From assembly GCA_900762125.1 (NCBI GenBank), contig CAAFFL010000079.1:1-23737 (forward strand): a stretch of 23,737 nucleotides of DNA. Reading direction: 5' to 3'. Origin of the DNA: an uncultured Prevotella sp. (GTDB taxonomy: Bacteria > Bacteroidota > Bacteroidia > Bacteroidales > Bacteroidaceae). Below are positions 16,446-23,737 of the stretch, one piece after another; the stretch's first letter is position 1; each line of letters starts with the position of its first letter. Made by a program: the position numbers and the translations under genes. The notes beneath the pieces are model-generated. The model saw nothing but the letters and a program-made list of their open reading frames with translations, ran no database searches and was not told where the DNA came from.

Positions 16446-16487
16446 TGAAGTTCGCTGTTGGACAAGTCCGGCTTACCAAGCCGGATC
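16446..16487 (+). repeat. REP-like element C, single copy
   Basis: GAAGTTCGCTGTTGGACA (16447-16464) leads into a palindrome TCCGGCTT-ACC-AAGCCGGA. The same flank-plus-palindrome order appears in both halves of the element at 8856-8934 and in weaker form at 20354-20405. It lies between the ABC-F gene and the DUF5686-like gene, both on the plus strand. A further small GC-rich inverted repeat (GCCGGTGGAAGCCGGC) follows. Confidence 0.75.
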
Positions 16488-16530
16488 CGCCAAAACCGCC
16501 GGTGGAAGCCGGCTCAAGAAAAAGAAGAAA

Positions 16531-18600
16531 ATGCCCCACCGCTTGTTGACGATAACGATCATGGCCCTGGCCCTGCTCCTCTCCCTGGAGCCCGCCGCCG
16601 CGAAGGAGCGCCCGGACACGGCGCTGCTCCACCGTGTATTCCGCTATGCCACCACCGTCGACACCACGGGCCTCAGTCACCTTGACACCTACGCCTACAC
16701 GAAGGCGACCTTCCGCATCGACCGGAAGAACCCCACACTGATGCTCGTCCCCTCCGTCTACGCCATCGCCCGCCGCGACAAGCAGGAGTACATCACCGAG
16801 TCCTACCAGCGCATGCAATACTCTCCGCTGGACGGCTACACCTCCCGTGAGCTTCTCTGGCTGACGACCGTCCCCCATCGCCGCCATACGATGGCGGGCA
16901 TTCTCCGCTACCTCACGCCGACGATCTATCGCGAGACGATCATCGACCAGGACATCATCTCGCCCTTCCACCCTACGGGCCGGCGGTTCTACCACTACCG
17001 TGTGGCATTCCTCCTCGACGGCACCGCCCGCATCACGTTCCGCCCACGACGCAACAACACGCAGATGGTCAGCGGAGAAGCCCTCGTCGACTACTACACC
17101 GGTCGCGTCATCACCTGTCATCTCGAGGGCGAATACAACATGGTGACATTCTGGATCGACCTCACCATGGGCCACGATGGCTTCCTCTCGCTCTTCCCCT
17201 CACGCTGCGACGTCCGCGCCCGTTTCCGCTTCATCCGTAGCAAGATCTCCGGCCATTACACCGCCTGCTACGGCCTCCCGCGCATCCTCGAGGACTCCAT
17301 CACCAACAGCAACGACCCTGTGAAGATGGCCCTCATCAGGCCCGACACACTCTCCACGGAGGAGCACGCGCTCTACGCCCGACAGTTTGAGCAACAGCGC
17401 CGAACGGACTCCCTCAACACTGTCCATCCGAAGCAGAAAAACTGGGGGAAGGCGATTCTCTGGGACGCTATCGGAAACAATGTCCTCAACCATGTGAAGT
17501 CGAAGTTCGGCATGAACAACCAGGGCTACATCCGTCTGAACCCCATCCTCAACCCGCTCTACATGGGCTACGACCACCATCGCGGCTTCATCTATAAGGT
17601 CGACCTCCGGGCAAGCTATCAGTTCTCGGCGACATCGGAGTTTACCATGCGTCTTAAAGCGGGCTATGCCATGAAGCAACGCCAGTTCTATTTCCGGTTA
17701 CCCATGTATTACTATATCGACAAGCGACGCAACACCTTCCTGAAAGTTGAGGTGGGCAACGGCAGTCATATCCGTTCGATAGCCATCAAACGACAGATGG
17801 CGGACATGGAGCAGTTTGGTCAGCAGAGCACATTCCCACCGATGGCCTCCGACAACGTTGAGGGGCTGTTCAACGAGTTCAAGCAGATGGACACGCGTGT
17901 GGTCATTAACCATGATTTCAATCCTTACTTCGGCATACAGCTCGGCACGCTCTTCCAACGCAAGACAGCGGTACACAAAGAGGCGTTCCGACAGTTTGGT
18001 CTGCCTTACGACTACCGGCTGTGGGCTCCGGTGGCACAGGTGCAGTATAGGCCGTGGGGCTGGGCGGGACCCATCATCACCGTCGACTACGATCGCGGCA
18101 TCAAGGGTGTGATGAAGTCGACGGCGGAGTATGAGCGTTGGGAGTCGAATGTGGAGTATATCATGCGCCTCGACCGTCTGCGGTCGTGGCAATTGCGTGT
18201 CGGTGCAGGCTGCTACACCCATCGGGGCCGGAATGCGTTGTTCCTCAACTACGAGAACTTCCAGGAGGACAACATCCCTGGTGGATGGAACGACGACTGG
18301 AGCGGCGAGTTCGAGTGTCTACGCAGTGACACCTACAACTATTCTGACCACTACCTCCGTGCCAATGCCACCTACGAGAGTCCGATGCTCGTCCTGAGTT
18401 GGCTGCCACTCATCGGCCATTACATTGAGATGGAGCGTATCTACGTCTCCGCGTTGGAGGCCGAGGCGCTGCATCCCTACATGGAGTTTGGCTATGGCTT
18501 CCGCACCCGTTGGCTCTCCGCAGGCATCTTCACCTCCAACGGCAAAGGTAACCGCACACTCGGCATCAAGTTCGGCGTTGAGCTGTTCAGGGATTGGTAG
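16531..18600 (+). CDS. DUF5686-like outer-membrane beta-barrel protein
   Basis: A 689-residue exported protein, function unknown. It has a signal peptide (MPHRLLTITIMALALLLSLEPAAA). The region of about 145-215 (ISPFHPTGRRFYHYRVAFLLDG, then a Phe-Arg-Pro-Arg-Arg run and SGEALVDYYTGRV) matches the pattern of DUF5686 proteins. The usual N-terminal carboxypeptidase-regulatory domain is missing. From about residue 340 onward alternating aromatic and polar strands (YSFSATSEFTMRLKAGYAMK-type, QLRVGAGCYTHRGRNALFL) suggest a barrel. The chain ends in ELFRDW, and a terminal aromatic residue is typical of barrel proteins. It follows the ABC-F gene by 144 bases containing a REP-like element, and a strong hairpin follows its stop. 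The family call rests on my reading of motifs only. Stop TAG. Confidence 0.68.
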   Translation: MPHRLLTITIMALALLLSLEPAAAKERPDTALLHRVFRYATTVDTTGLSHLDTYAYTKATFRIDRKNPTLMLVPSVYAIARRDKQEYITESYQRMQYSPLDGYTSRELLWLTTVPHRRHTMAGILRYLTPTIYRETIIDQDIISPFHPTGRRFYHYRVAFLLDGTARITFRPRRNNTQMVSGEALVDYYTGRVITCHLEGEYNMVTFWIDLTMGHDGFLSLFPSRCDVRARFRFIRSKISGHYTACYGLPRILEDSITNSNDPVKMALIRPDTLSTEEHALYARQFEQQRRTDSLNTVHPKQKNWGKAILWDAIGNNVLNHVKSKFGMNNQGYIRLNPILNPLYMGYDHHRGFIYKVDLRASYQFSATSEFTMRLKAGYAMKQRQFYFRLPMYYYIDKRRNTFLKVEVGNGSHIRSIAIKRQMADMEQFGQQSTFPPMASDNVEGLFNEFKQMDTRVVINHDFNPYFGIQLGTLFQRKTAVHKEAFRQFGLPYDYRLWAPVAQVQYRPWGWAGPIITVDYDRGIKGVMKSTAEYERWESNVEYIMRLDRLRSWQLRVGAGCYTHRGRNALFLNYENFQEDNIPGGWNDDWSGEFECLRSDTYNYSDHYLRANATYESPMLVLSWLPLIGHYIEMERIYVSALEAEALHPYMEFGYGFRTRWLSAGIFTSNGKGNRTLGIKFGVELFRDW

Positions 18601-18629
18601 TTACTCACCCCAACCCCTTATATACAATT

Positions 18630-18664
18630 CCGCCCCCATGCAGACCATTACTGCATGGGGGCGG
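18630..18664. terminator. Hairpin terminator between convergent genes
   Basis: CCGCCCCCATGCAG (18630-18643) pairs perfectly over 14 bp with 18651-18664, loop ACCATTA. On the plus strand it is followed by TTATTTG, a short T-rich tract. It sits 29 bases after the DUF5686-like stop, and the convergent DUF4301 gene ends at 18723, so it may serve both directions, better for the plus strand. Confidence 0.8.
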
Positions 18665-18684
18665 TTATTTGCTATACGCGGATT

Positions 18685-18738
18685 GCCCTGATGAGCGAAA
18701 ACGAGGTTAGCCGTGATCAAGACTAGCCCTGATGAGCG
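18685..18738. repeat. 13-bp direct repeat overlapping the DUF4301 stop
   Basis: GCCCTGATGAGCG occurs at 18685-18697 and 18726-18738. The second copy holds the last codons of the DUF4301 gene (Ala-His-Gln-Gly). The copies are 41 bases apart and look like a small local duplication of the gene end. Confidence 0.5.
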
Positions 18739-20240
18739 TCACGCAGCAGGTCGTTGACGGTCTTCACAGGGTTGAAGGTCGACAAGGGCACCTCGACGAA
18801 GATTGTGCTCCAGTCGCTCATCGCGCCATTCCACAGACCCGGCAACTCCAGGGCACGCAGCTCACGGCCGTTCTTGCTCTTGCTGCTGATGAAGCCCGTC
18901 TGATGGTCGACATACTTCGGCAGATCGAACTTCCGACCCTGATAGTCCTTCGTGGCGCAGACGAGGTCCACGGGGTTGAAATGGGTGCCGGAGGTGAACA
19001 TCTTCACATATTCCTCATTGCTCTTGTCGATCTGACTGCTCTCGAGGATCTGGAGACTCACCGTACCGTCCTGATTGTAGGCAAGGAACGGCCCGCCACC
19101 GGGCTCACCGACATTCTTCACGACGCCGCAGACGCGCATCGGACGATTGAGCTTGCCACGCAGATACTCCACGAGCTCGGCATCCTCCAGCTCCTTGATG
19201 TCGGCCTTGCGGCAGCAGAGGTCACGCTGCACGAAGCGGATGATATCCTCCAGCTGAGCATGGTTGTAGCAACCCGAGTCTAGCAAGCACAGATAATCGA
19301 ACGCTTGCTGCTGCTTCTGCACGAGGACGCCGGCGATAATCTGCTTCCACTCTACGGTGTCACCCTTCAGTCGGTCGGGGACGACGTTGTCGATGTTCTT
19401 GATGAAGATGACGTCAGCATCCTGATCGTTGAGGTTCTCGATGAGGGCACCATGGCCACCGGGGCGGAACAGCAACGTGCCATCGTCGTTGCGGAACGGC
19501 GTATTGTCGGGGTTCACGGCGATGGTGTCCGTGGAGGGCTTCTGCTCGGAGAACGTGATGTCGTACTTCACACCGAACTTCTCCTCATAGTAAGCTTTCT
19601 TCTCTTCCACACGGGCCTTGAACAGCGGCAGATGGTCGTGGCTGACTGTGAAGTGCACGTTGGCCTTGCCGTCGCAGTTGGCATAGAGCGCAGCCTCGAC
19701 GAGGTGCTCCTCCATCGGCGTGCGCGGACCGTCCTCATAGCTGTGGAAGAGTAGCAGACCCTTCGGCAGCTGACCATAGTTCAGTCCCTTGTCGGTGAGC
19801 ATGTTGGCTACGATCTCCTTGTAGCGACCTTCGGCGAGCATGTCCTTGAGATGCTTGCCCTGGTTCTCCTGGCATTTGCCACAGAGTGCCTTTTTGAAGG
19901 CAAACTGCTTGATGCCAGCAAAAAACTCCTTCTCAAAGTCGGTCTGCGGCTCATCGTTGTCGGCATTGAGGAAGGCGAACATGTTCTTGAACATACGGCT
20001 GGCAGCACCAGAAGCGGGCACGAACTTCAGCACCTTGTGGTTCTTCTTGTAGGTCTCCCACGCAGCTTTGGCCTCGGCACGCTCTGCGTCGTTGGGCGCG
20101 ACGATGCCCTTGCCTACGGCAGCAGCGGCTTCGATCTTCAGGAACGGGAAGCCCTCCTTAAACTGGTTGAGCTGTTTCTCCACTTGCTCCACGGTCATGC
20201 CGCGGCTCTCGATTTGTTTCTTGTCTTGATCTGTTAACAT
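18723..20240 (-). CDS. DUF4301 family protein
   Basis: A 505-residue cytosolic protein of the Bacteroidetes family DUF4301; no signal or membrane segment is seen. The N-terminus MLTDQDKKQIESRGMTVEQVEKQL is characteristic. Two stretches recall sugar-nucleotide pyrophosphorylases: FVPASGAASRMFKNM (about 75-90), like the glycine-rich GxGxRM loop, and LLFRPGGHGALIENL followed by IFIKNIDNVVPD (about 255-290), like a sugar/nucleotide-binding PGGHG and a metal-binding DN motif. A nucleotidyltransferase role is therefore possible but is my inference. It has its own promoter about 40 bases upstream and is not obviously in an operon: tilS upstream is separated by a REP-like element. Stop TAG. Confidence 0.85.
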   Translation of the reverse strand: MLTDQDKKQIESRGMTVEQVEKQLNQFKEGFPFLKIEAAAAVGKGIVAPNDAERAEAKAAWETYKKNHKVLKFVPASGAASRMFKNMFAFLNADNDEPQTDFEKEFFAGIKQFAFKKALCGKCQENQGKHLKDMLAEGRYKEIVANMLTDKGLNYGQLPKGLLLFHSYEDGPRTPMEEHLVEAALYANCDGKANVHFTVSHDHLPLFKARVEEKKAYYEEKFGVKYDITFSEQKPSTDTIAVNPDNTPFRNDDGTLLFRPGGHGALIENLNDQDADVIFIKNIDNVVPDRLKGDTVEWKQIIAGVLVQKQQQAFDYLCLLDSGCYNHAQLEDIIRFVQRDLCCRKADIKELEDAELVEYLRGKLNRPMRVCGVVKNVGEPGGGPFLAYNQDGTVSLQILESSQIDKSNEEYVKMFTSGTHFNPVDLVCATKDYQGRKFDLPKYVDHQTGFISSKSKNGRELRALELPGLWNGAMSDWSTIFVEVPLSTFNPVKTVNDLLRDAHQG

Positions 20241-20281
20241 GGTTCTATTGGGTTTTAGTCATTGTTTTCCTTTATCACGAG

Positions 20282-20311
20282 CAAAAATAAGAAAAAAAAA
20301 CGATACCGCAA
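20282..20311 (-). promoter_or_regulatory. Promoter of the DUF4301 gene
   Basis: On the minus strand TTG (20309-20311) and TATTTTTG (20282-20289) are separated by 19 bases, fitting the Bacteroidetes -33/-7 pattern exactly. The spacer contains a T-run. Transcription would start near 20275, about 35 bases before the ATG at 20240. Confidence 0.72.
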
Positions 20312-20353
20312 TGATTGTAACAGAAAATAACAGGTTTTTATGTTTTGAAATGA

Positions 20354-20405
20354 AGTTCGCTTGGGAGGGTCGGGCTTGGTAAGCCCGACAGTCTAACGGC
20401 GAACT
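20354..20405. repeat. REP-like element D
   Basis: Outer arms AGTTCGC (20354-20360) and GCGAACT (20399-20405) enclose GTCGGGCTT (20369-20377) and AAGCCCGAC (20381-20389) around GGT. The GAAGTTCGC flank is shared with the elements at 8856 and 16446, while the core has GGGCTT instead of CGGCTT with compensating change on the other arm. It sits 13 bases past the tilS stop and before the DUF4301 promoter. Confidence 0.75.
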
Positions 20406-20417
20406 GCATGAACAAAC

Positions 20418-21827
20418 CTACCCTTGGACAGAAAGCACCTCTATATAAAGTACACGGGACGTTGCAGCACCCACTGCCGCCCTGCCGTCCACCCTTTCGC
20501 CGACAAGCCAGAGGATTCGGGCCGTGGCATCGGTGACGACGAGCTGTTGACGCTTGTCCATAAGGGAACGCTTGCGGTCGGTGAGATAGTCGCTGACCAG
20601 CCTGGTGCCCTGCATGCCAAACGGCTGGAAACGGTCACCGGCTTGCACTCCCCGGATGGTTAAGGGAAAGGTCACTTTGTCTGCATCAAGGCATGCTACC
20701 GTCGAACGCTTGTCAACCTTGAAGCTGGCATCAACATCCTGCATGGTGACGCGGAACTTCATGCCCTTGTCGCCATAGACATAGACCCCCGTCTCAGGGA
20801 TGCGCATCTCGGGCAGCACCCTACTCCACATTACTTTATCTATAAGGCACAGCTGGTCACGGTCGATGAAGGCCACGGCAGCCGTGGATGTCCAGCTGCT
20901 CCCGCTACGGCCGCTCTCTAGGATCTCTTCCACTTGCGTCTCGTTGAACCCTCTCGTCGAGAGCAGCTGCCAAAGCAACAAACTGGCTGACTGATGGCTG
21001 CGTAGGCGACTTAAGTTATAGCCTTCAACACCTTGATCAGCGGAATTCATCATGTCCAATGCTTGATTGCCCGATTTCATCATGTCCAATGCTTGATTGC
21101 CCGATTTCATCGTGTTCAGCACTTCCTTCGCTGATTGTTTCACGAACGCTTCGGCTTCAGCAACATGCTCCGCCATACGACTGATGTTTTTCACCACAGC
21201 GGGGTTAATGCGGCGTAGGTGAGGCAAGACGTCCAGCCGAAGGATGTTGCGCTGGGCGTCGTCGACGAGGTTTGTGGAGTCGGTGACAAAGTCCTGATGA
21301 AGGTCCGCGAGATAGCTGAGGACCTCCTGCCGAGTCACGGAGAGCAAGGGGCGGACGATGTGGCCGTTGCGCGGCTGCATGCCCTGCAAGCCGCGGAGCC
21401 CTGTGCCTCGGATGATGTTCAGGAGGATCGTCTCCGCCTGGTCATCCTCATGATGCGCCACGCAGATGTCATCGGCATGGATATCCTGTCGCAGTTGCTC
21501 AAAGTAACGATAGCGCAGCTCACGCGCGGCCATCTCTATCGAGACATGATGCAGCTCGGCGTAAGCAGTTGTGTCGAAGTGGACCCTGTGGAGCGTGACG
21601 TCTTGTTGGTTGCAGAGCTGGACGCAAAACTGCTCATCTCTGTCGCTCTCCTTGCCGCGGAGACGGAAGTTGCAATGCGCGGCCTCGACCTGATAGCCCA
21701 AGGCCAGCAACACCCGCAACAAAGCAACGCTGTCCGGACCACCAGACAGCGCTACGATATAGCGACCATCAGCATGAAGCAGCTGATGTCGAGTAATAAA
21801 AGCGTTTACTTTGGAACTGAAACTCAT
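20418..21827 (-). CDS. tilS: tRNA(Ile)-lysidine synthase
   Basis: A 469-residue cytosolic N-type ATP pyrophosphatase that changes the wobble C of tRNA-Ile(CAU) to lysidine, so the tRNA reads AUA and is charged by IleRS instead of MetRS. The PP-loop is IVALSGGPDSVALL (about 24-37), followed by family stretches AAHCNFRLRGKESDRDE and VAHHEDDQAETILLNIIRGTGLRGL. The C-terminal domain includes FPLTIRGVQAGDRFQPFGMQG and SDYLTDRK. Residues of about 238-266 contain a 10-residue tandem repeat (MKSGNQALDM) in the linker between core and C-terminal domains. The start is preceded by a 28-bp duplication that overlaps the first two bases of the ATG. It is the third gene of a run with the exonuclease and RlmI-like genes, 60 bases after the latter. 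Stop TAG. Confidence 0.93.
   Translation of the reverse strand: MSFSSKVNAFITRHQLLHADGRYIVALSGGPDSVALLRVLLALGYQVEAAHCNFRLRGKESDRDEQFCVQLCNQQDVTLHRVHFDTTAYAELHHVSIEMAARELRYRYFEQLRQDIHADDICVAHHEDDQAETILLNIIRGTGLRGLQGMQPRNGHIVRPLLSVTRQEVLSYLADLHQDFVTDSTNLVDDAQRNILRLDVLPHLRRINPAVVKNISRMAEHVAEAEAFVKQSAKEVLNTMKSGNQALDMMKSGNQALDMMNSADQGVEGYNLSRLRSHQSASLLLWQLLSTRGFNETQVEEILESGRSGSSWTSTAAVAFIDRDQLCLIDKVMWSRVLPEMRIPETGVYVYGDKGMKFRVTMQDVDASFKVDKRSTVACLDADKVTFPLTIRGVQAGDRFQPFGMQGTRLVSDYLTDRKRSLMDKRQQLVVTDATARILWLVGERVDGRAAVGAATSRVLYIEVLSVQG
21046..21120 (-). repeat. 30-bp in-frame tandem repeat within tilS
   Basis: Two identical 30-base units (21046-21075 and 21076-21105) are followed by a diverged partial third (21106 to about 21120). 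On the protein they give two copies of a MKSGNQALDM-type decapeptide, flanked by weaker copies (LNTMKSGNQA before, MNSADQG after). The exact DNA identity suggests recent duplication. Confidence 0.9.
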
Positions 21828-21884
21828 ACAACGGTGATGGCTATCGCATACCTGTTATACAACGGTGATGGCTATCGCATACCT
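21826..21884 (-). repeat. 28-bp direct repeat at the tilS start
   Basis: Identical 28-base units at 21826-21853 and 21857-21884 (31-base period) fill the gap between the RlmI-like stop and the tilS start. The downstream unit supplies the first two bases of the tilS ATG. Each unit on the coding strand contains ATGCGATAG, a two-codon reading frame. The duplication has pushed tilS about 31 bases further from its neighbour. Confidence 0.9.
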
Positions 21885-21887
21885 ATT

Positions 21888-23069
21888 TTATTCAACATAG
21901 AGCACCAAGCCCTTCAGGTACTCGCCCTCCGGATGGTAGATGTTGATGGGATGATCGGCGGGCTGATGGAGCTGATGGAGGATACGCACTTTACGCCCTG
22001 TCTGCGCCGCTGCTGTGAAGACCGCGTTGCGGAAGTTGTCCTTCGTCACCACCTGTGAACAGCTGAACGTGAAGAGGATGCCGCCGTGTCTGATGCGCGA
22101 GAGACCCTTGACATTCAGACGCGTGTAGCCCTTCAGGGCATTGTGCAGCGCGCCACGGTGTTTGGCAAAGGCTGGTGGGTCGAGGATGATAAGGTCGTAG
22201 AGGTCGTCGTGCTCATCCAGGAACTTGAAGGCATCGTCACAAAACGCTTCATGGCGTTCGTCGCCGGGGAAGTTCATCTCGATGTTACGGTTCACGAGGT
22301 CCACCGCCTTCGCGCTGCTGTCCACGGAGTGCACCAGTTTTGCTCCGCCCCGCATGGCATAGACCGAAAAACCACCCGTGTAGCAGAACATGTTGAGCAC
22401 GGAGCGCCCCTTGGCATAATGCTCAAGCAACGCGCGGTTTTCCCGCTGGTCCACAAAGAACCCTGTCTTCTGTCCACGTAGCCAGTCGACATGAAACTTC
22501 AGTCCATTCTCCACTGCTACATTGTCATCCGTCGAGCCAAAGATGAAGCCATCCTCCTGCCCGAGATCCGCTTTATAAGGCAGTGTAGTCTCACTCTTAT
22601 AATAAACGTTTGCAATGCGACTACCCATCACCTCTACCAAAGCGTCACAGATCACCTGCCGCTGGACATGCATGCCCACGCTGTGCGCCTGCATGACGGC
22701 CGTCTGGCCATAGCAGTCGATGATCAGTCCCGGGAGGTTGTCGCCCTCACCGTGTACCAGTCGGTAGGTGTTGTTCAGCGGGTTGTCGGCGATGCCTATG
22801 CCCTGCCGCATCTCCAGAGCTGCGCTGAGCCGGCGGCACCAGAAGGCATGGTCGATAACGATGTCGCTGAACGACAGTACACGGACGGCGATGGAGCCAA
22901 TCTGATAGTGTCCAACAGCGATGAAATCGCCCTTATTGGTGATTACACGCACCACATCGCCCTCTTCGATGCCGTCATCCATGCGCTGGATGGCACCGGA
23001 GAAGATCCAGGGGTGAAAACGGAGGAGGGACTCCTCCTTGCCTCGTTTGAGATATATCGATTTGTACAT
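21888..23069 (-). CDS. RlmI/RlmK-like class I SAM-dependent rRNA methyltransferase
   Basis: A 393-residue cytosolic methyltransferase of the RlmI type, which in Escherichia coli methylates a cytidine of 23S rRNA at C5. It has an N-terminal PUA-like RNA-binding part (about 1-75; LRFHPWIFSGAIQRM), a middle linker domain (VHGEGDNLPGLIIDCYG, GFFVDQRENRALL) and a C-terminal Rossmann methyltransferase. That last domain has motif I NMFCYTGGFSVYAMRGGA (about 228-245), an acidic VDSS end of strand 2, LIILDPPAFAK (about 295-305) and the FSCSQVV catalytic segment. Length is normal. The start lies only 3 bases after the exonuclease stop, so the two are translationally linked. Stop TAA. Exact target base is not readable here. 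Confidence 0.9.
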   Translation of the reverse strand: MYKSIYLKRGKEESLLRFHPWIFSGAIQRMDDGIEEGDVVRVITNKGDFIAVGHYQIGSIAVRVLSFSDIVIDHAFWCRRLSAALEMRQGIGIADNPLNNTYRLVHGEGDNLPGLIIDCYGQTAVMQAHSVGMHVQRQVICDALVEVMGSRIANVYYKSETTLPYKADLGQEDGFIFGSTDDNVAVENGLKFHVDWLRGQKTGFFVDQRENRALLEHYAKGRSVLNMFCYTGGFSVYAMRGGAKLVHSVDSSAKAVDLVNRNIEMNFPGDERHEAFCDDAFKFLDEHDDLYDLIILDPPAFAKHRGALHNALKGYTRLNVKGLSRIRHGGILFTFSCSQVVTKDNFRNAVFTAAAQTGRKVRILHQLHQPADHPINIYHPEGEYLKGLVLYVE

Positions 23070-23072
23070 GAG

Positions 23073-23711
23073 CTAAACTTGCTGCGGCACCTCATCCGGA
23101 ACCACGATGAGGTCGTAGTCGCGGGTGGCTTGCAGTCGCTGAATCTCGTCGTAGAGCTGGATGCATGCCCAGGCGTCGATGGCGGCATACTGTCGCTGCT
23201 TCTCGTCGAGGATGGGTGCCTCCCAGTTGGAGAGTCGCTGGCGTTTGGAGATCTTCTGATGGAAGAAGTTGGCGTAGAGTTTCTGCAGACTGAGGTCCTT
23301 GATGCCCATCTGTGGCACGAGGTCCTGCAGATCGATGAACAATCCCGGTGTAAACTGCTCTCGTGCCTCGAGTCCCCGAAGGTCGTCATGCCACGAGAGG
23401 CCGATCTTCTTCACCGTACGGTCCTCCAGAAGACGCTTGATAGCTGGCGTGAACCCCGTGAGGTTCAGTCGGAAGAGGAAGCAGGTGTCGCGGTTGGACA
23501 CTTGCAGCAGTCCCACCTTATGGTGCTCGCCCCGATGAAATGCCGGTTTTGTCTCTGTGTCCACGCCCAGGATGTCGCTGGCGAGGAGATAGTCCACCGC
23601 CTTCTCCGTCTCTCCCGCGGAGATGATGGAGATGATGCGCCCCGGGAAGGTCACCTGTGGCATTGCCGTGATTTCTTTTTTGTCAAATTTGCTATAAAGC
23701 GTCTTCTTCAA
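23073..23711 (-). CDS. 3'-5' exonuclease, RNase D-like DEDD family
   Basis: A 212-residue protein with one exonuclease domain and no HRDC domain, so it is shorter than full RNase D. Key motifs are LGVDTETKP (Exo I Asp-Glu, about 48-56), a second acidic site in LSWHDDLRGL (about 100-109), and YAAIDAWACIQLYDEI (Exo III, about 174-189), which together fit a DEDDy exonuclease. Such proteins trim RNA or single-stranded DNA; the substrate is unknown. The start MKKTLYSKFDKKEITAMPQ fits the family's N-terminus. It is the first gene of the exonuclease - RlmI-like - tilS run, and the window ends 26 bases upstream, so its promoter is not visible in full. Stop TAG. Confidence 0.88.
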   Translation of the reverse strand: MKKTLYSKFDKKEITAMPQVTFPGRIISIISAGETEKAVDYLLASDILGVDTETKPAFHRGEHHKVGLLQVSNRDTCFLFRLNLTGFTPAIKRLLEDRTVKKIGLSWHDDLRGLEAREQFTPGLFIDLQDLVPQMGIKDLSLQKLYANFFHQKISKRQRLSNWEAPILDEKQRQYAAIDAWACIQLYDEIQRLQATRDYDLIVVPDEVPQQV

Positions 23712-23737
23712 AATCGTTTGCTGGAACTTTTTCCAAA

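Noticed and set aside
21046..21105. Possible CRISPR array in tilS
   Set aside because: The units are directly adjacent with no spacers and are in frame; this is a tandem duplication.

Overview
The window looks like a chromosomal segment of a GC-rich member of the Bacteroidales, most like Prevotellaceae. Pointers are an Oar-type TonB-dependent receptor with a BACON/OB-fold lipoprotein, Bacteroidetes-restricted families (DUF4296, DUF4301, DUF5686-like), the gene order ileS - DksA/TraR-like - lspA - DUF4296, and promoters with the Bacteroidetes -7 element TAnnTTTG. I see 15 protein genes, no rRNA or tRNA gene, no CRISPR array, no transposase and no phage gene. No stretch longer than 300 bases lacks a gene.

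Left part (1-13717), all on the minus strand. An outer-membrane pair comes first in the window: the TonB-dependent receptor (1570-4848) followed in transcription by a secreted lipoprotein (49-1545). Next is a secreted C69-family dipeptidase (5082-6725) with a clear intrinsic terminator. Then follows a housekeeping run read from 13717 downward: ileS, a DksA/TraR-like protein, lspA, a DUF4296 lipoprotein and nadC. LspA would act on lipoproteins such as the DUF4296 and BACON proteins encoded nearby.

Middle part (13804-18600), plus strand. engB (ribosome-assembly GTPase) diverges from ileS. It is followed by a Uup-like ABC-F ATPase and a DUF5686-like outer-membrane protein. A strong hairpin at 18630-18664 closes this block against the convergent DUF4301 gene.

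Right part (18723-23737), minus strand. The DUF4301 gene has its own promoter. Upstream lies a compact run: a DEDD 3'-5' exonuclease, an RlmI-like rRNA methyltransferase and tilS. TilS makes the tRNA-Ile(CAU) that IleRS charges, so both ends of isoleucine decoding are in the window.

The most striking observation is that ileS, normally essential, carries an in-frame TGA at codon 64 just after its HIGH-type motif, at a position where Arg is expected. The reading frame is otherwise intact for 1214 codons. In addition, none of the 15 genes ends in TGA (nine TAA, six TAG). The same ileS has an Arg in its KMSKS motif and a 7-bp tandem repeat in the coding region. Other notable features are repeat expansions in and before tilS, a family of REP-like palindromes placed between co-oriented genes, a long inverted repeat before the ABC-F gene, and an alternating BACON/OB-fold lipoprotein. 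I did not find a clear new defence or mobile system; the window is mostly core genome with unusual small-scale repeats.
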